Origin: Hoplostethus atlanticus
Lineage: Eukaryota; Chordata; Actinopteri; Trachichthyiformes; Trachichthyidae
DNA length: 64,000 nucleotides
Assembly: GCA_034670405.1 (NCBI GenBank)
Contig: JAXDDX010000012.1
Span: 2,625,001-2,689,000, forward strand
Direction: 5' to 3'
Every line of letters begins with the position of its first letter. Within the stretch, counting starts at the first letter, position 1. The position numbers were made by a program, and so were the translations under genes. A model generated the notes under the pieces. It saw only the letters and a list, made by a program, of their open reading frames with translations. It was not told the DNA's origin and ran no database searches. This document shows, in pieces, positions 1 through 25,086 of this stretch.

Positions 1-3000
1 GAGGGAAACTGATGGAACCTGGGTCTGGGCCTGGGCTGGGATTGATGCACGTTCAGGTCATTATGTACCAAGAAATTGTAATTAACTTTGCTAATGATAG
101 AGCATTTATTCTAGATCTTCTAATAGAGTGGAAATGACAATCTTCTAATGTTTGAATTTTGAGGAAAAAAACTCATGACCATGCAAACTGTTACTACAAC
201 TACTGATGCTAATAATAATCATAATATTTTTGTGAAGCAACTTGGCATCCCCCAGAAAAAAAAATCCAAAGTTATAAAGTCATCAGACAGAGTCCTCTAA
301 ATGTCGAGGTATCAGTCTCACCCTCCTTGTCGGGTGTGGTGTCGGGACTGGGCACCAGGGAGAGCTGTGAAGCCACCTCATCCATCAACGCTGGCTAGAA
401 ACAAACACCAATAAACATGTGTTGTACGGTACAAGCTGAGACAGTTTGCAGGAGCTTCTTACTGTGTGATACAGAAAACATATTTACTGAAACCTCTTGG
501 TTGAGTCCAGAGAATTTGAACTGATCAGCAACAATAGCATCGCTTTCACTACCAGATCCAAACTAATCATTAGTTTGGGGTTGTTTTTGGTATGTGACAC
601 GTGGCTCTTGGTATTAATAATGTATTATTTGGGACATTCTGTGATATTAATACTCTGTTTTAGCTTAGAATTGGCCTGACATCCATTATATTTGTAGTAT
701 TGAAGTATTGGATCAAAACTGATTCAAAGTATGTAAAATGCCTTCACCTGTATTCTGTAATTCAGGGATTCCTTTAATTGCACAGTAATATATTTTCACA
801 TTGCTATCTTATAGTAGGAGATTAGGGAATTTGATACTTTGAAACAAATGAGTCTGCAGTATTGCTACTTGAGATTACAGGAGGCTAAAGTTCAATCCTT
901 GTCTGCCAGATTTACCAGATGCACCCCGGGTACATAGGACACGTCTATTGTGATTGTATGGGGGGCTGTGCTATGCCTTGTTTAAATGGGAGTGACTTAT
1001 ACCTGTAAGGCTTAGAAGCAATGAATCACCAGTAGTAGTTGACACTTAGGAAAGAGGCAGGAAATTAGTAATCTACCATTAGAGACAAATGTGGGTTATG
1101 TGTCAGAAAATTGAATCCTGCAAAAACCGCTGAAGATCACATTACATTACATTAGTCATTTAGCAGACATTACAGTCATTTAGCAGACGCTTTTATCCAA
1201 AGCGACTTACAATAAGTGCATTCAACATAGGTAGGCAAGAAAACTACTAGTCACCAGAAATCGTAAGTGCATTTCCTTCCTAAACAAGCAACTAAGAGCA
1301 TAACTAGTGTTAAGGTAAGAGTGCAATAAGTTAGCAACCTACTTTATCTTAAACAAATGAGACAAATAAGAGAATCAAATAAACAAGAGCTAAGACAAAT
1401 AAGTGAACCAAATAAACAAGAGCTAAGACAAATAAGTGTATCAAATAAACAAGAGCTCAGACACATAATTGACGACAAATAGGCAAGGCTAAGAGGAAGG
1501 GTCAGGGTACACAACACTTTATTTTAGCAGCTCAAGCCCTGTGGCGGTAACGGTTACATATAGCACTGGAATAGGTGTGGTATGCACTTATGTTAGCTCT
1601 ATACTTGTGTAGTGGTTAGAAACATTGAGTCACTTGTCATAGTCAATGGTTTGTGCTAGATGTGTTTATTCTTTTATTTTTACTCCTTTTACTGCCATTA
1701 CAGGCTATAAGAGCAGCAGGGCTGAAAGAGTAGAAGAGCCAAAGTCTAGAAATGGGCTTTAGGTTTACATAAGGGGGGGGGGGGTGTCTGGTTCGTCATC
1801 AATATACCAATACACCGTTCTTTGGACATAGAACAAGTATGCATTTTATCTGGGAATTTAATTGAGGCATTTAAAGGGGTTATAGGTACAGTTAGTATCA
1901 AACCTGGGTCAAATAGTTTTAGCAATTTAGCAGTTATTGTACTCAACTTGCAGTATCAGATAGGTTTACCACTCCAAGACGTATATACACCATATATAGC
2001 ATCAGGTATGTTGTAAACTATGCTGTGTGATACTGCGACTGCCTACAGTTTCTGGCACTCACCATACCCCTCCCATTTTGTTGACCTAGCAGGTTAAAAC
2101 TACTGCTACCTTAAAGAGGCTAAATTCTTCAAAAAGATATGATTTTTTATTCAAGATGTTATTTTCAACTGAAGTGCTGAAGTGATGAGGGTTGATGTGT
2201 GCTCTACCTATCAACACATCCATACAGACACAACATATGCTGGGTTGACAAGTAATACAGATGCATTGTCTCATACACACATGAATTTGTTGAAAATGGT
2301 GCTTCTTTATATAGGGTATATACAGCGGGTAAAATAAGTATTGAACACGTCACTATTTTTCTCAGTAAATACATTTCTAAAGGTGCTATTGACATGAAAT
2401 TTTCACCAGATGTCGGTAACAACCCATGCAATCCACACATGCAAAGAAATCAAACCATAGATGTCCATAAATTAAGTTATGTGTAATAATGTGAAATGAC
2501 ACAGGGAAAAAGTATTGAACACATGAAGAAAGGGAGGTGCAAAAAGGCATGGAAAGCCAAGACACTAAATAAATCTATCAGTAATTAGAAAGCAATCCTG
2601 CCCCTTGTCAGTGCAAATTAATATCAGCTGGTTCAGTCCCAACTGATGGCCTATAAAAAGGTGTCTCATTACCAAGGTGTCACACAAGAAACATTTCATG
2701 ATGGGTAAAAGCAAAGAGCTCTCTCAAGACCTTCGCAACCTTATTGTTGCAAAACATACTGATGGCATTGGTTACAGAAGGATTTCTAAACTTCTGAATG
2801 TTCCAGTGAGCACTGTTGGGGCCATAATCCGGAAGTGGAAAGAACATCATTTCACCATAAACCGGCCACGACCAGGTGCTCCTCGCAAGATTTCTGACAG
2901 AGGAGTGAAAAGAATTATCAGAAGAGTTGTCCAAGAGCCAAGGACCACTTGTGGAGAGCTTCAGAAAGACCTGGAATTAGCAGGTACAATTGTTTCAAAG

Positions 3001-3941
3001 AAAACAATAAGTAATGCACTCAACCGCCATGGCCTGTATGCACGCTCACCACGCAAGACTCCATTGCTGAAGAAAAAGCATGTTGAAGCTCGTTTAAGGT
3101 TTGCTGCACAACATTTAGACAAGCCTGTGAAATACTGGGAGAATATAGTCTGGTCAGATGAGACCAAAATTGAACTCTTTGGATGCCATAATACACACCA
3201 TGTTTGGAGGTCAAATGGCACTGCACATCACCCCAAAAACACCATACCAACAGTGAAGTTTGGAGGTGGGAACATCATGGTGTGGGGCTGTTTTTCAGCA
3301 TACGGTACTGGCAAACTTCATATAATTGAAGGAAGGATGAATGGAAAAATGTACCGAGACATTCTTGATAAAAATCTGCTGCCATCTACCAGGATGATGA
3401 AGATGAAACGAGGGTGGACATTTCAGCAAGACAATGATCCCAAACACACAGCCAAGGAAACTGTCAATTGGTTTCAGAGAAAGAAAATAAAGCTGCTAGA
3501 ATGGCCCAGCCAATCACCTGACTTGAATCCAATAGAAAATCTATGGAAAGAACTAAAGATCCGAGTTCATAGAAGAGGCCCACGGAACCTTCAAGATTTG
3601 AAGACTGTTTGTGTGGAAGAATGGGCCAAAATCACACCCGAGCAATGCATGCGACTAGTTTCTCCATACAGGAGGCGTCTTGAAGCTGTCATTACCAACA
3701 AAGGCTTTTGTACGAAGTATTAAATAAATTTCAGTAAGCGTGTTCAATACTTTTTCCCTCTGTCATTCCATTTTATTACACATAACTTAATTTCTGAACT
3801 TATGTTTTGGTTTCTTTGTATGTATGGATTACTTGGGTTGTTACCAACATCTGGTGAAAATTTCATGTCAATAGCACCTTTAGAAATATATTTACTGAGA
3901 AAAATGGTGACGTGTTCAATACTTATTTTACCTGCTGTGTA

Positions 3942-3980
<39 letters not shown>

Positions 3981-6900
3981 TAGAGGGTTGTGTTGGTGTG
4001 TGTAGTTGTACCTGGTGTATTTTATAAGGGCTAGGCAGCTGATCCTGTTCCATGAGACCAAAGAAGGGGTCCTGAGCTCCTTCAGCCTCCTCCATCATAA
4101 ACAGGCTGTCAGGCACATCCAAGGTCAGCCTGGCAGGTATGGAGTGAGGTGGTGAAGGAAACCAATGTTATTACGCAGCTCCTTTCTTTAGCCCTTGTTT
4201 AACCAGGCATCAGAGCACGGTATTGTTAAACATGTTACATGTTCAGTCTTGGACTTCTGGCTACTGAGCCACTCAACCAGCAGTTGGGAGTTATGTGCCT
4301 TGCTTAAGGGTACCTTGATAGTACATTTTGAGGGAGTAGAGAGGGTTTCTCATTCATTTATTGTGGGCTGATGATCTTTAGATCAAACCCACTGGCTTCA
4401 ATGAAAAACAAAAAAAAGTACTACTTCCACACCTCCTGCATCCTGACTAATCACTGACATTTTTGTGTGTGCTGCTCTGCATACTTTTATGTTTGTTTGA
4501 TTCATGAAATAATAAAAATGAGAGAAATGAGATTAATAGTAAGTAATTAAGTATTAAAGTTCACAAAACAAAAGGAGCAGGAACAACACAAAATAAACTT
4601 AAAATAAATAAAAGAAACACTGACATGACAGTATCATGGAGTGAGTGAGCGAGGGAGTAAGTGAGTGAGTGTGTGTGTTGAGACCTGTCAAGCTCAGCCA
4701 TGTCAATGCGGGTGTTTCTCCCTGAGCGCATCAGGCGTTCAATGATATGTTGAATCTCGTCTGGAAAACAGAAAAGGGCCAGCAGGAGTTACGCACAGGT
4801 CAAGGAATCTCTCTCTCACTCACTCACTCACTCACACACTCACACACCTAATAATAAGTGTATTACTTTCTCTGGAACAGAAGCAGTCAAGGTATAAAAT
4901 ATGACATGACAATGAAAGTAATGAATGGAACCGTAATGGCTTTGAGGGCGTTCCACTACTCCCTCTACACAGGAGGCTGTTTGAAGGGACATGAGGTGCA
5001 TGGCATCCTCTTAGTTAGATGTCCACCACACCATGGGTCTCATTTATAGAAAGGTCTTATTCTCAAATGTTGGGTATCTGAAATCCAAATCCAATGAAAA
5101 ATCTATCCTGATGGCAAACTCCGCAGGGTGCAATCATTGTTTGTAATTTTCTGAGATACACAAAAAGCTACTAATTTCCAGCATTATCCAAGATAGGAGT
5201 GCCATAGAAATGTTTTTTTTAATCACATTCTTTGAAATGATCATGATCATGTAATTTTATCAGAAATAAAAGTTTAAACAACACTATAATTGTAACAAAT
5301 CACCTACTCTTTACTATATGTGGCAGCTTGGGGGGGGGTTCTATTCTATTCTCTCTGTTGTAGTCAACAGAGAGTGGCTGGTTTCTTGTTTCTCTCCCTG
5401 CTTATCATGCTGCATTGTTTCATTGTCTGACCCTGACAACTGTGTGACTGTGAATCTGTAGGCTGCAATATTAATGTCAGTGTGATTTATGACCAGATGA
5501 ATAAAGACTATTGAGCTGTGTTTGGTGATAAGTGCTTGAATCAGCTGTATATTGGCTTCTAAATAGGATTCAGCAGCGTGATTTGAATAAAATGCATGAT
5601 GTGGATGTGTGACAAAAGCCTGGTTGATGCAACAAGCCCAAAAAGGGCTGCAGCAGCATGGGCTTACTTATTATTCATGCCACTCGGTTTTCCCCAAAAA
5701 CAGCATTTCTGAAATTATTTTTACATCTTGTAGCTCGCAGAGATGACTTGTCAGTTGGGCTTTAGTGTCAGATAAACAACCAAGTGTTTTCACTTGAGGT
5801 TGAGCTGGAAGAATTTTACCCTAGAAAATAATATAAAGCCCTCTTTATAATAACAATGTGTAACTTTAGTCATAAGAGGTATGTGCATTATTGTTGTTGT
5901 TCTGAAAACTGCTGCTTACTCTGAATTGTATTTCTCTCATACTCACTACTCTGTGTAAACAGCAGTGTAACACAGAAATCATGCGCTTGTTTTACACCAG
6001 AGAGACTTTAACTGTAACCCCCCCCTCCCCTTCTAGATGTGATTGGATAGGTAGGTAATGTAAATTTAGATACAGATTGGGTTTTGTCAGTGCACTAAGA
6101 AAAGCAAAGTCTCATTTTTTCAGTCTCTCTATCTCTTTCTCCCCCTCTTTATTTTCTTTCACCTGGCAGGAAGCTACATTTTACTCCCATCTACCATTTT
6201 TTCTATAAACTAGCTGGTAACCTCTCTCTTGTAAGATATCTTAACTATCTTTCCATTCTCCATTACTCATTCTACTCTGTCCTGTCCCCTTTTGTCTTTT
6301 CCCTCACCTAGCAGGAATCCACATTGCCTGTGGTAGACTATGACCACTCCATACTGCAGCTGAGATGACAGGTAGAGAGAGAATCGAGGCCTTGGCAGGT
6401 TGGGCTGTGGTGGAGGAACCTTAGCCGTCACATAGTCCATGATGTCCTGACTACAAAAACATGACAAAAAGTTAGAATCCAGTATACTACATTACCCTGT
6501 ATGAAATGTTAATTAAGTCACCCTATATCCCTAATGATATGACATGATGTTCATATTCATAGACGGATGGGATAGGATACAAGTATTTTTGGTGGTAGGT
6601 CAGTGAGAGCATCTGCCTGCCAGTTTCACACCATCTCCTTTAATTTGAGTTTAATTTGACTGCAAATTTCTTGTGAGTGGCCTTCTAAAATTGCATCCTA
6701 GCATAATTTTCAGATCCTTGCTCTGAACTCTATGAAGCATGGTGAAAAAATGACTACAAAATAACCAGAATTAACAAGTAGGCATAATATATTAGCTATG
6801 TGATGTGCAGCTAGCTAATAGTTAAACATAATATGTAATATTATTATACGGCCAAAGTAATCCAGAAGCATTAAACACATCTTTAATGAATCCTGCTTTA

Positions 6901-7315
6901 ATCAAATTTACCTGGCTTACTTATATGATGCTAGCTAACGTTACATAGTCAGATGAGTTAGCTAACATTTGTCATTTGGCTGTGGATATTCTTACCATGT
7001 TCGCCTCACATTGACCTTGAGAAGCTCCCGGCGAGTGATCCTGATACCTTTGGTGGCTGCCAACCTGGATAACAAAACACAGATTTAGTATATAGTTGTT
7101 AAAATAACTCTAATACTCTAATAACTCTACCAGCTACCACTAGCTGACGAGCTGATCTGTCAAGAAAAGTGTTTAGTGGTCAGGTTAGCTGGCTAGCTTG
7201 GCTATCTAGCTAACACTGTGGGCAGGCTAACATTAACTAGCTTGCTACTTTGAACTCACCAAATTGTGGAAAAACATCCAGAGTGGCGGTGGAGGACATT
7301 TGGGTAGTAAAACAT
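1..7315 (-). CDS. rec8: rec8 meiotic cohesin kleisin, 5' part (continues beyond the window's left edge)
   Basis: REC8 is the meiosis-specific kleisin that links SMC1-beta and SMC3 heads and is cut by separase. Coding exons on the minus strand are 7315-7260 (ATG at 7315), 7064-6996, 6450-6308, 4760-4685, 4129-4012 and 394-322. All have GT/AG borders and phases that join without a break. The product starts [19 protein letters not shown] and continues [19 protein letters not shown], then [20 protein letters not shown], the typical N-terminal Rad21/Rec8 domain (about residues 1-112) that contacts SMC3. Exon 4 gives [20 protein letters not shown]. Exons 5-6 are acidic linker ([20 protein letters not shown]). 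A possible seventh exon, 35-1, keeps the phase ([12 protein letters not shown]) but is short and less certain. The separase sites and C-terminal winged helix lie outside. REC8 is preferred over RAD21/RAD21L because of the RPRFSLYLS block. Teleosts can carry two rec8 paralogues, and I cannot tell which this is. Confidence 0.93.
35..394 (-). other. rec8 intron 6 and flanking edge exons
   Basis: Between the exon ending at 322 and the tentative exon starting at 35 lies an AT-rich intron with no repeat that I recognise. The acceptor for the edge exon is the CAG at 38-36. An alternative acceptor about 17 bases further downstream in the transcript is possible, so the start of that last partial exon is uncertain. 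Confidence 0.45.
395..2320. other. rec8 intron 5, part upstream of the Tc1 insertion
   Basis: AT-rich intronic DNA with no supported gene. It contains a dispersed repeat at about 1140-1520, a 12-base G run at 1773-1784 and the left flank of the Tc1 element. The short open frames here have no recognisable protein features. Confidence 0.6.
1140..1520. repeat. Teleost dispersed repeat with the TTTAGCAGACGC core and internal tandem repeats
   Basis: The block at about 1153-1213 contains the partly duplicated phrase CATTTAGCAGAC, then TTATCCAAAGCGACTTACAA, a core that recurs in many fish interspersed repeats (established knowledge recalled, not searched). It is followed at about 1353-1465 by roughly three imperfect copies of a ~32-bp unit built on ACAAATAAGTG and AAATAAACAAGAGCT. 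The boundaries and family name are uncertain. The same core, in reverse complement, is the tail of a tRNA-headed SINE-like repeat seen decayed at 55041-55140. Confidence 0.55.
2652..2660 (+). promoter_or_regulatory. TATA-like box of the Tc1 transposase
   Basis: TATAAAAAG lies 49 bases upstream of the transposase start codon at 2701, between the left inner repeat and the gene. This is a plausible core promoter; promoter function is inferred. Confidence 0.4.
2701..3723 (+). CDS. Tc1-like DD34E transposase, uninterrupted 340 aa
   Basis: A cut-and-paste transposase that binds the element's own terminal repeats and moves it into TA sites. The frame is open from upstream, but the first ATGs are at 2698 and 2701. 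I chose 2701 because [13 protein letters not shown] is the family's usual start and gives exactly 340 residues, the usual length of Sleeping Beauty-type enzymes. In order: a paired-like helix-turn-helix (about 8-48), an RPRPGAPRK linker resembling the GRPR motif (about 55-63), a second helix-turn-helix (about 65-110) and the catalytic domain. The triad is D153 (in SDETK), D244 (in QQDNDPKH) and E279 (in NPIENLW), spacing DD34E. A glycine-rich box ([13 protein letters not shown]) is present. The stop overlaps an AATAAA at 3723-3728. No frameshift or missing catalytic residue was seen. Whether it is expressed or active is not shown by sequence. Confidence 0.93.
   Translation: MGKSKELSQDLRNLIVAKHTDGIGYRRISKLLNVPVSTVGAIIRKWKEHHFTINRPRPGAPRKISDRGVKRIIRRVVQEPRTTCGELQKDLELAGTIVSKKTISNALNRHGLYARSPRKTPLLKKKHVEARLRFAAQHLDKPVKYWENIVWSDETKIELFGCHNTHHVWRSNGTAHHPKNTIPTVKFGGGNIMVWGCFSAYGTGKLHIIEGRMNGKMYRDILDKNLLPSTRMMKMKRGWTFQQDNDPKHTAKETVNWFQRKKIKLLEWPSQSPDLNPIENLWKELKIRVHRRGPRNLQDLKTVCVEEWAKITPEQCMRLVSPYRRRLEAVITNKGFCTKY
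4130..4684. repeat. rec8 intron 4 with a teleost dispersed-repeat fragment
   Basis: About 4240-4400 carries phrases such as TTGGGAGTTATGTGCCTTGC and CTTAAGGGTACCTTGATAG. These resemble the 'gccttgctcaagggcac' repeat frequent in fish and seen again near 23165-23420, 52905-52950 and 63425-63475. The rest is AT-rich, ending in a GAGT/GT simple repeat at about 4640-4680. No gene is seen. Confidence 0.45.
4761..6307. other. rec8 intron 3
   Basis: 1.5 kb of intronic DNA. It holds a CTCA/CA simple repeat at about 4810-4850, a short G run at 5331-5338 and, at 5660-5750, one of two related ~90-bp segments (the other at 32841-32932). No coding exon or RNA gene was found. Confidence 0.6.
5660..5750 (+). 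repeat. Shared ~90-bp segment, copy 1
   Basis: GGGCTTACTTATTATT is followed by a CCCCA/AAAAACA stretch, CATTTC, a T-rich run and CTTGTAGC. The same order of blocks, with scattered substitutions and small gaps, appears at 32841-32932. I do not recognise the family. The similarity seems to stop on both sides. Confidence 0.5.
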
Positions 7316-7469
7316 TTTTCCCCCAAAGTTTCTGGATATAGTAGTTGCTTTGAGGGAAAAGGCTACTGATAAGATATTTATCTGCTGGTGAAATATTAAG
7401 AGTTTAGTTCAATGACAGTTCAATGACTCAAGATGACTTTTCACACAGAGTTGAAATCGCGCCACTGAA

Positions 7470-7476
7470 TTCCCGC
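7470..7476 (+). promoter_or_regulatory. E2F-type site (TTCCCGC) upstream of rec8
   Basis: TTCCCGC lies 155 bp upstream of the rec8 start codon. In mammals, E2F6 and the PRC1.6 complex silence meiotic genes in somatic cells through TCCCGC-type sites (established knowledge). A role here is inferred from a single 7-base match. Confidence 0.35.
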
Positions 7477-8121
7477 TGCCAAATCCATGGACCAATCAGG
7501 TACAAGAGTAAACGTTATATTTATGCTGCGTTCCAATCCTACAGGAAAGACGGTAAATACGGTACTTGGGAACTTGGTGTTAGGCGATGGACTTGTTTGT
7601 TTAAGTTGTTTAAGTTGTAAAACATGCATTATCATATCACCTACACGGCAACATTATCCTACTTTTCTTATACTGTTATGACCTAGGATGGTCATGATCA
7701 GTTATTTTTACTTTCACTCAAGTATGTTTTGGCTTACATATTCGATTTTGCTAGAATCTCATCTATTACATCGTAAGAAACCACTGTACAGAAACCCCCA
7801 TTGACACATCCCTAAATGTTTGTGTTGATTCATGCTTTATTTTATCTACATTATTTAGTAAAGAAAAGAAAATAACCTACGTTGAAAGTATAGTTCTACA
7901 AGTTACACTAAAGCTACCCTTATGTGAAAAATATTTTTGTTACCAAAAATAGCTGGTAGTTGCAGTAATTAACTACACCTCAGAACGACAAAAAAGTACT
8001 TAAAACTACATCTGCTCTTCGACACTGCAGATATCCTGACATAGTCTTTCCACATAAGAAAAGTCTATTCTATCTAAAATAGAAAGATTTTTTTATTCTT
8101 ACTCCACTTGAAATGAGAGTG

Positions 8122-8129
8122 TGACGTCA
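8122..8129. promoter_or_regulatory. Perfect cAMP response element (TGACGTCA)
   Basis: The palindromic CRE consensus TGACGTCA sits 161 bp upstream of the pdcd6 start codon, followed by an inverted CCAAT box (ATTGG, 8156-8160). Spacing and CpG context fit a proximal promoter. Binding by CREB/ATF is inferred. Confidence 0.5.
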
Positions 8130-8289
8130 CGTTTTCTTCTGGGAAGCGGCAAATGATTGGCCACGCCTCTCTGCGCGAGGAGGGGAACGTCAGTGAATCT
8201 CTGACAGACTGAAGCCGTTAGAAGAAACTGTAGGACAGGAGGACTCTGTCGGTTTACTTGCACAATTTTGACAGCGTATTCCCTTTAAA

Positions 8290-23878
<15,589 letters not shown>

Positions 23879-24310
23879 CGCACACAGATCAGCACAAAGG
23901 AGCACAACTGGACACAACTGTGCCAAAGCCACCGGCACCTCTCCGGATGTCCCCCAGGGTGGACACTACAAGATATTTTACATCAGATTTTTATCCTCAG
24001 TTAGTTAGGTTGTCCCATGCAAATTTATAGAATTGGTACAGGGAAACTTGGGGGATCCCTGTATCAGTTCTTTGGGATTGGACCACCCCCAAGTTGACAA
24101 CATTTGTCTGGGATGCTTGATTTGTTTAAAAACTCTTGTAGTGTTTGTAAGATGATCAGTCTGTGATGAGTCGATGTGATGGGGACTCTGGGTTGGGGAT
24201 GTATGTGGAATATTGCGGACATTACCCTGTCTGTCTGTCTTGTCAGTCTGTTAATGTCCATAATGTTTGTTTGTTGTCTTAATGATAGTTATTATTAAAA
24301 AAGACCAGAG
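23879..24310 (+). other. pdcd6 3' UTR (inferred)
   Basis: Follows the TAA at 23876-23878. The first plausible poly(A) signal, ATTAAA at 24294-24299, is followed by an A-rich run, giving a 3' UTR of about 430 bases. The end is inferred. Confidence 0.5.
24294..24299 (+). terminator. Poly(A) signal ATTAAA of pdcd6 (candidate)
   Basis: ATTAAA is the second most common vertebrate poly(A) hexamer. It lies 416 bases after the stop codon and is followed by a T/GT-containing stretch. Confidence 0.45.
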
Positions 24311-25086
24311 TATCTGTGTTTAGGGTAACAATTATGCATTGTAAATATCATTTAGGATACATTGCATGCTTTTCAGGGAAATTGAACCCCACGTTAAAGC
24401 ATGCTTTCTCTTTCTCTTGTCTTTTCCTCAGACCTGTTTTGCTCAAAGCCATGTTTACAAATACTGTGAAAGCAGGTGACGACCTGCTTTGAGATTCACT
24501 GACATGCCAGCTTACATGCCATATTTGTATAAACTTATTTTTAACCAGCGAATCTATAAATGTTAGAACGTATAATTTTAGGTAGAAGATAAGCATAAAT
24601 ACGCCTTTAGTATGGCTTATTTTTTGTGCATGATGCCTTAAGATCTGTAACAAAACACAAAAGAGGAATCTCTTTTATTAAAAAAAAGAAAGTCTTAAAG
24701 GGAGTTCTCTTTGATTATTTTCAGTCACAGATGACTACAGGGTCGCATTACATGGAAAATAACATTTCAAATGGCTCAATTCCGCCCTCTGCTGTACGCT
24801 CGGAGCATTACTTCTGCAATGCGCCAAGGATGTGGCACAGAACCTTGTGCAGGGTTTCTATTTCTACGGAGGTTATAAAGTGTTGCACCTTTACTTCATT
24901 GTTTGGTTCAGCCAAAGATATTGTCTGGTTCAGGTTGTAATTTCTCAACGTTTGAGTTTATTCATGATAGTTTATGCGATTAGACACTGCTCGTCTTTAA
25001 ATGTGATCTAGTTAGCAGTTACCTCTTTCCGTTCTGTTTCGAGAGATTCCAGTTCTTCATTAAGGACTGATTTATTATTTTTACCA
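24311..25086. other. Intergenic gap between pdcd6 and the crotonase-like gene
   Basis: About 0.78 kb, tail-to-head. It must hold the promoter and 5' UTR of the downstream gene. No TATA box close to the start codon and no recognised repeat were found. Confidence 0.5.

Larger units (their letters stand above)
2321..3939 (+). mobile_element. Tc1/mariner transposon with long IR/DR ends, intronic in rec8
   Basis: The long terminal inverted repeats are about 2323-2524 and 3740-3937 (roughly 200 bp each). Each carries an outer and an inner direct repeat sharing AAGTATTGAACAC: left outer just inside 2323, left inner at 2505-2524, and the same inverted on the right. This is the IR/DR layout of the Sleeping Beauty-type Tc1 group. 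Taking 2321-3939 as the element leaves TA on both sides (2319-2320 and 3940-3941). Taking 2323-3937 gives TA on the left and a decayed TG on the right. The single internal gene is full length. The two TIRs show a modest number of differences, so the copy is not brand new. It lies in rec8 intron 5, with its transposase antisense to rec8. Confidence 0.93.
7316..8289. promoter_or_regulatory. Shared head-to-head promoter interval of rec8 (minus) and pdcd6 (plus)
   Basis: The two start codons are 974 bp apart and diverge, so this interval must hold both 5' UTRs and promoters. The pdcd6-proximal 200 bp is more GC/CpG rich and carries a perfect CRE (8122-8129) and an inverted CCAAT box (8156-8160). 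The rec8-proximal part carries TTCCCGC (7470-7476) and a CCAAT at about 7491-7495. Genes this close and divergent may be co-regulated, but the middle (about 7620-8090) is AT rich, so two separate promoters are equally possible. Confidence 0.6.

Noticed and set aside
2677-2700. Upstream start for the Tc1 transposase at 2677
   Set aside because: The codon at 2677 is GTG. The family start MGKSKE begins at ATG 2701 (2698 also possible).
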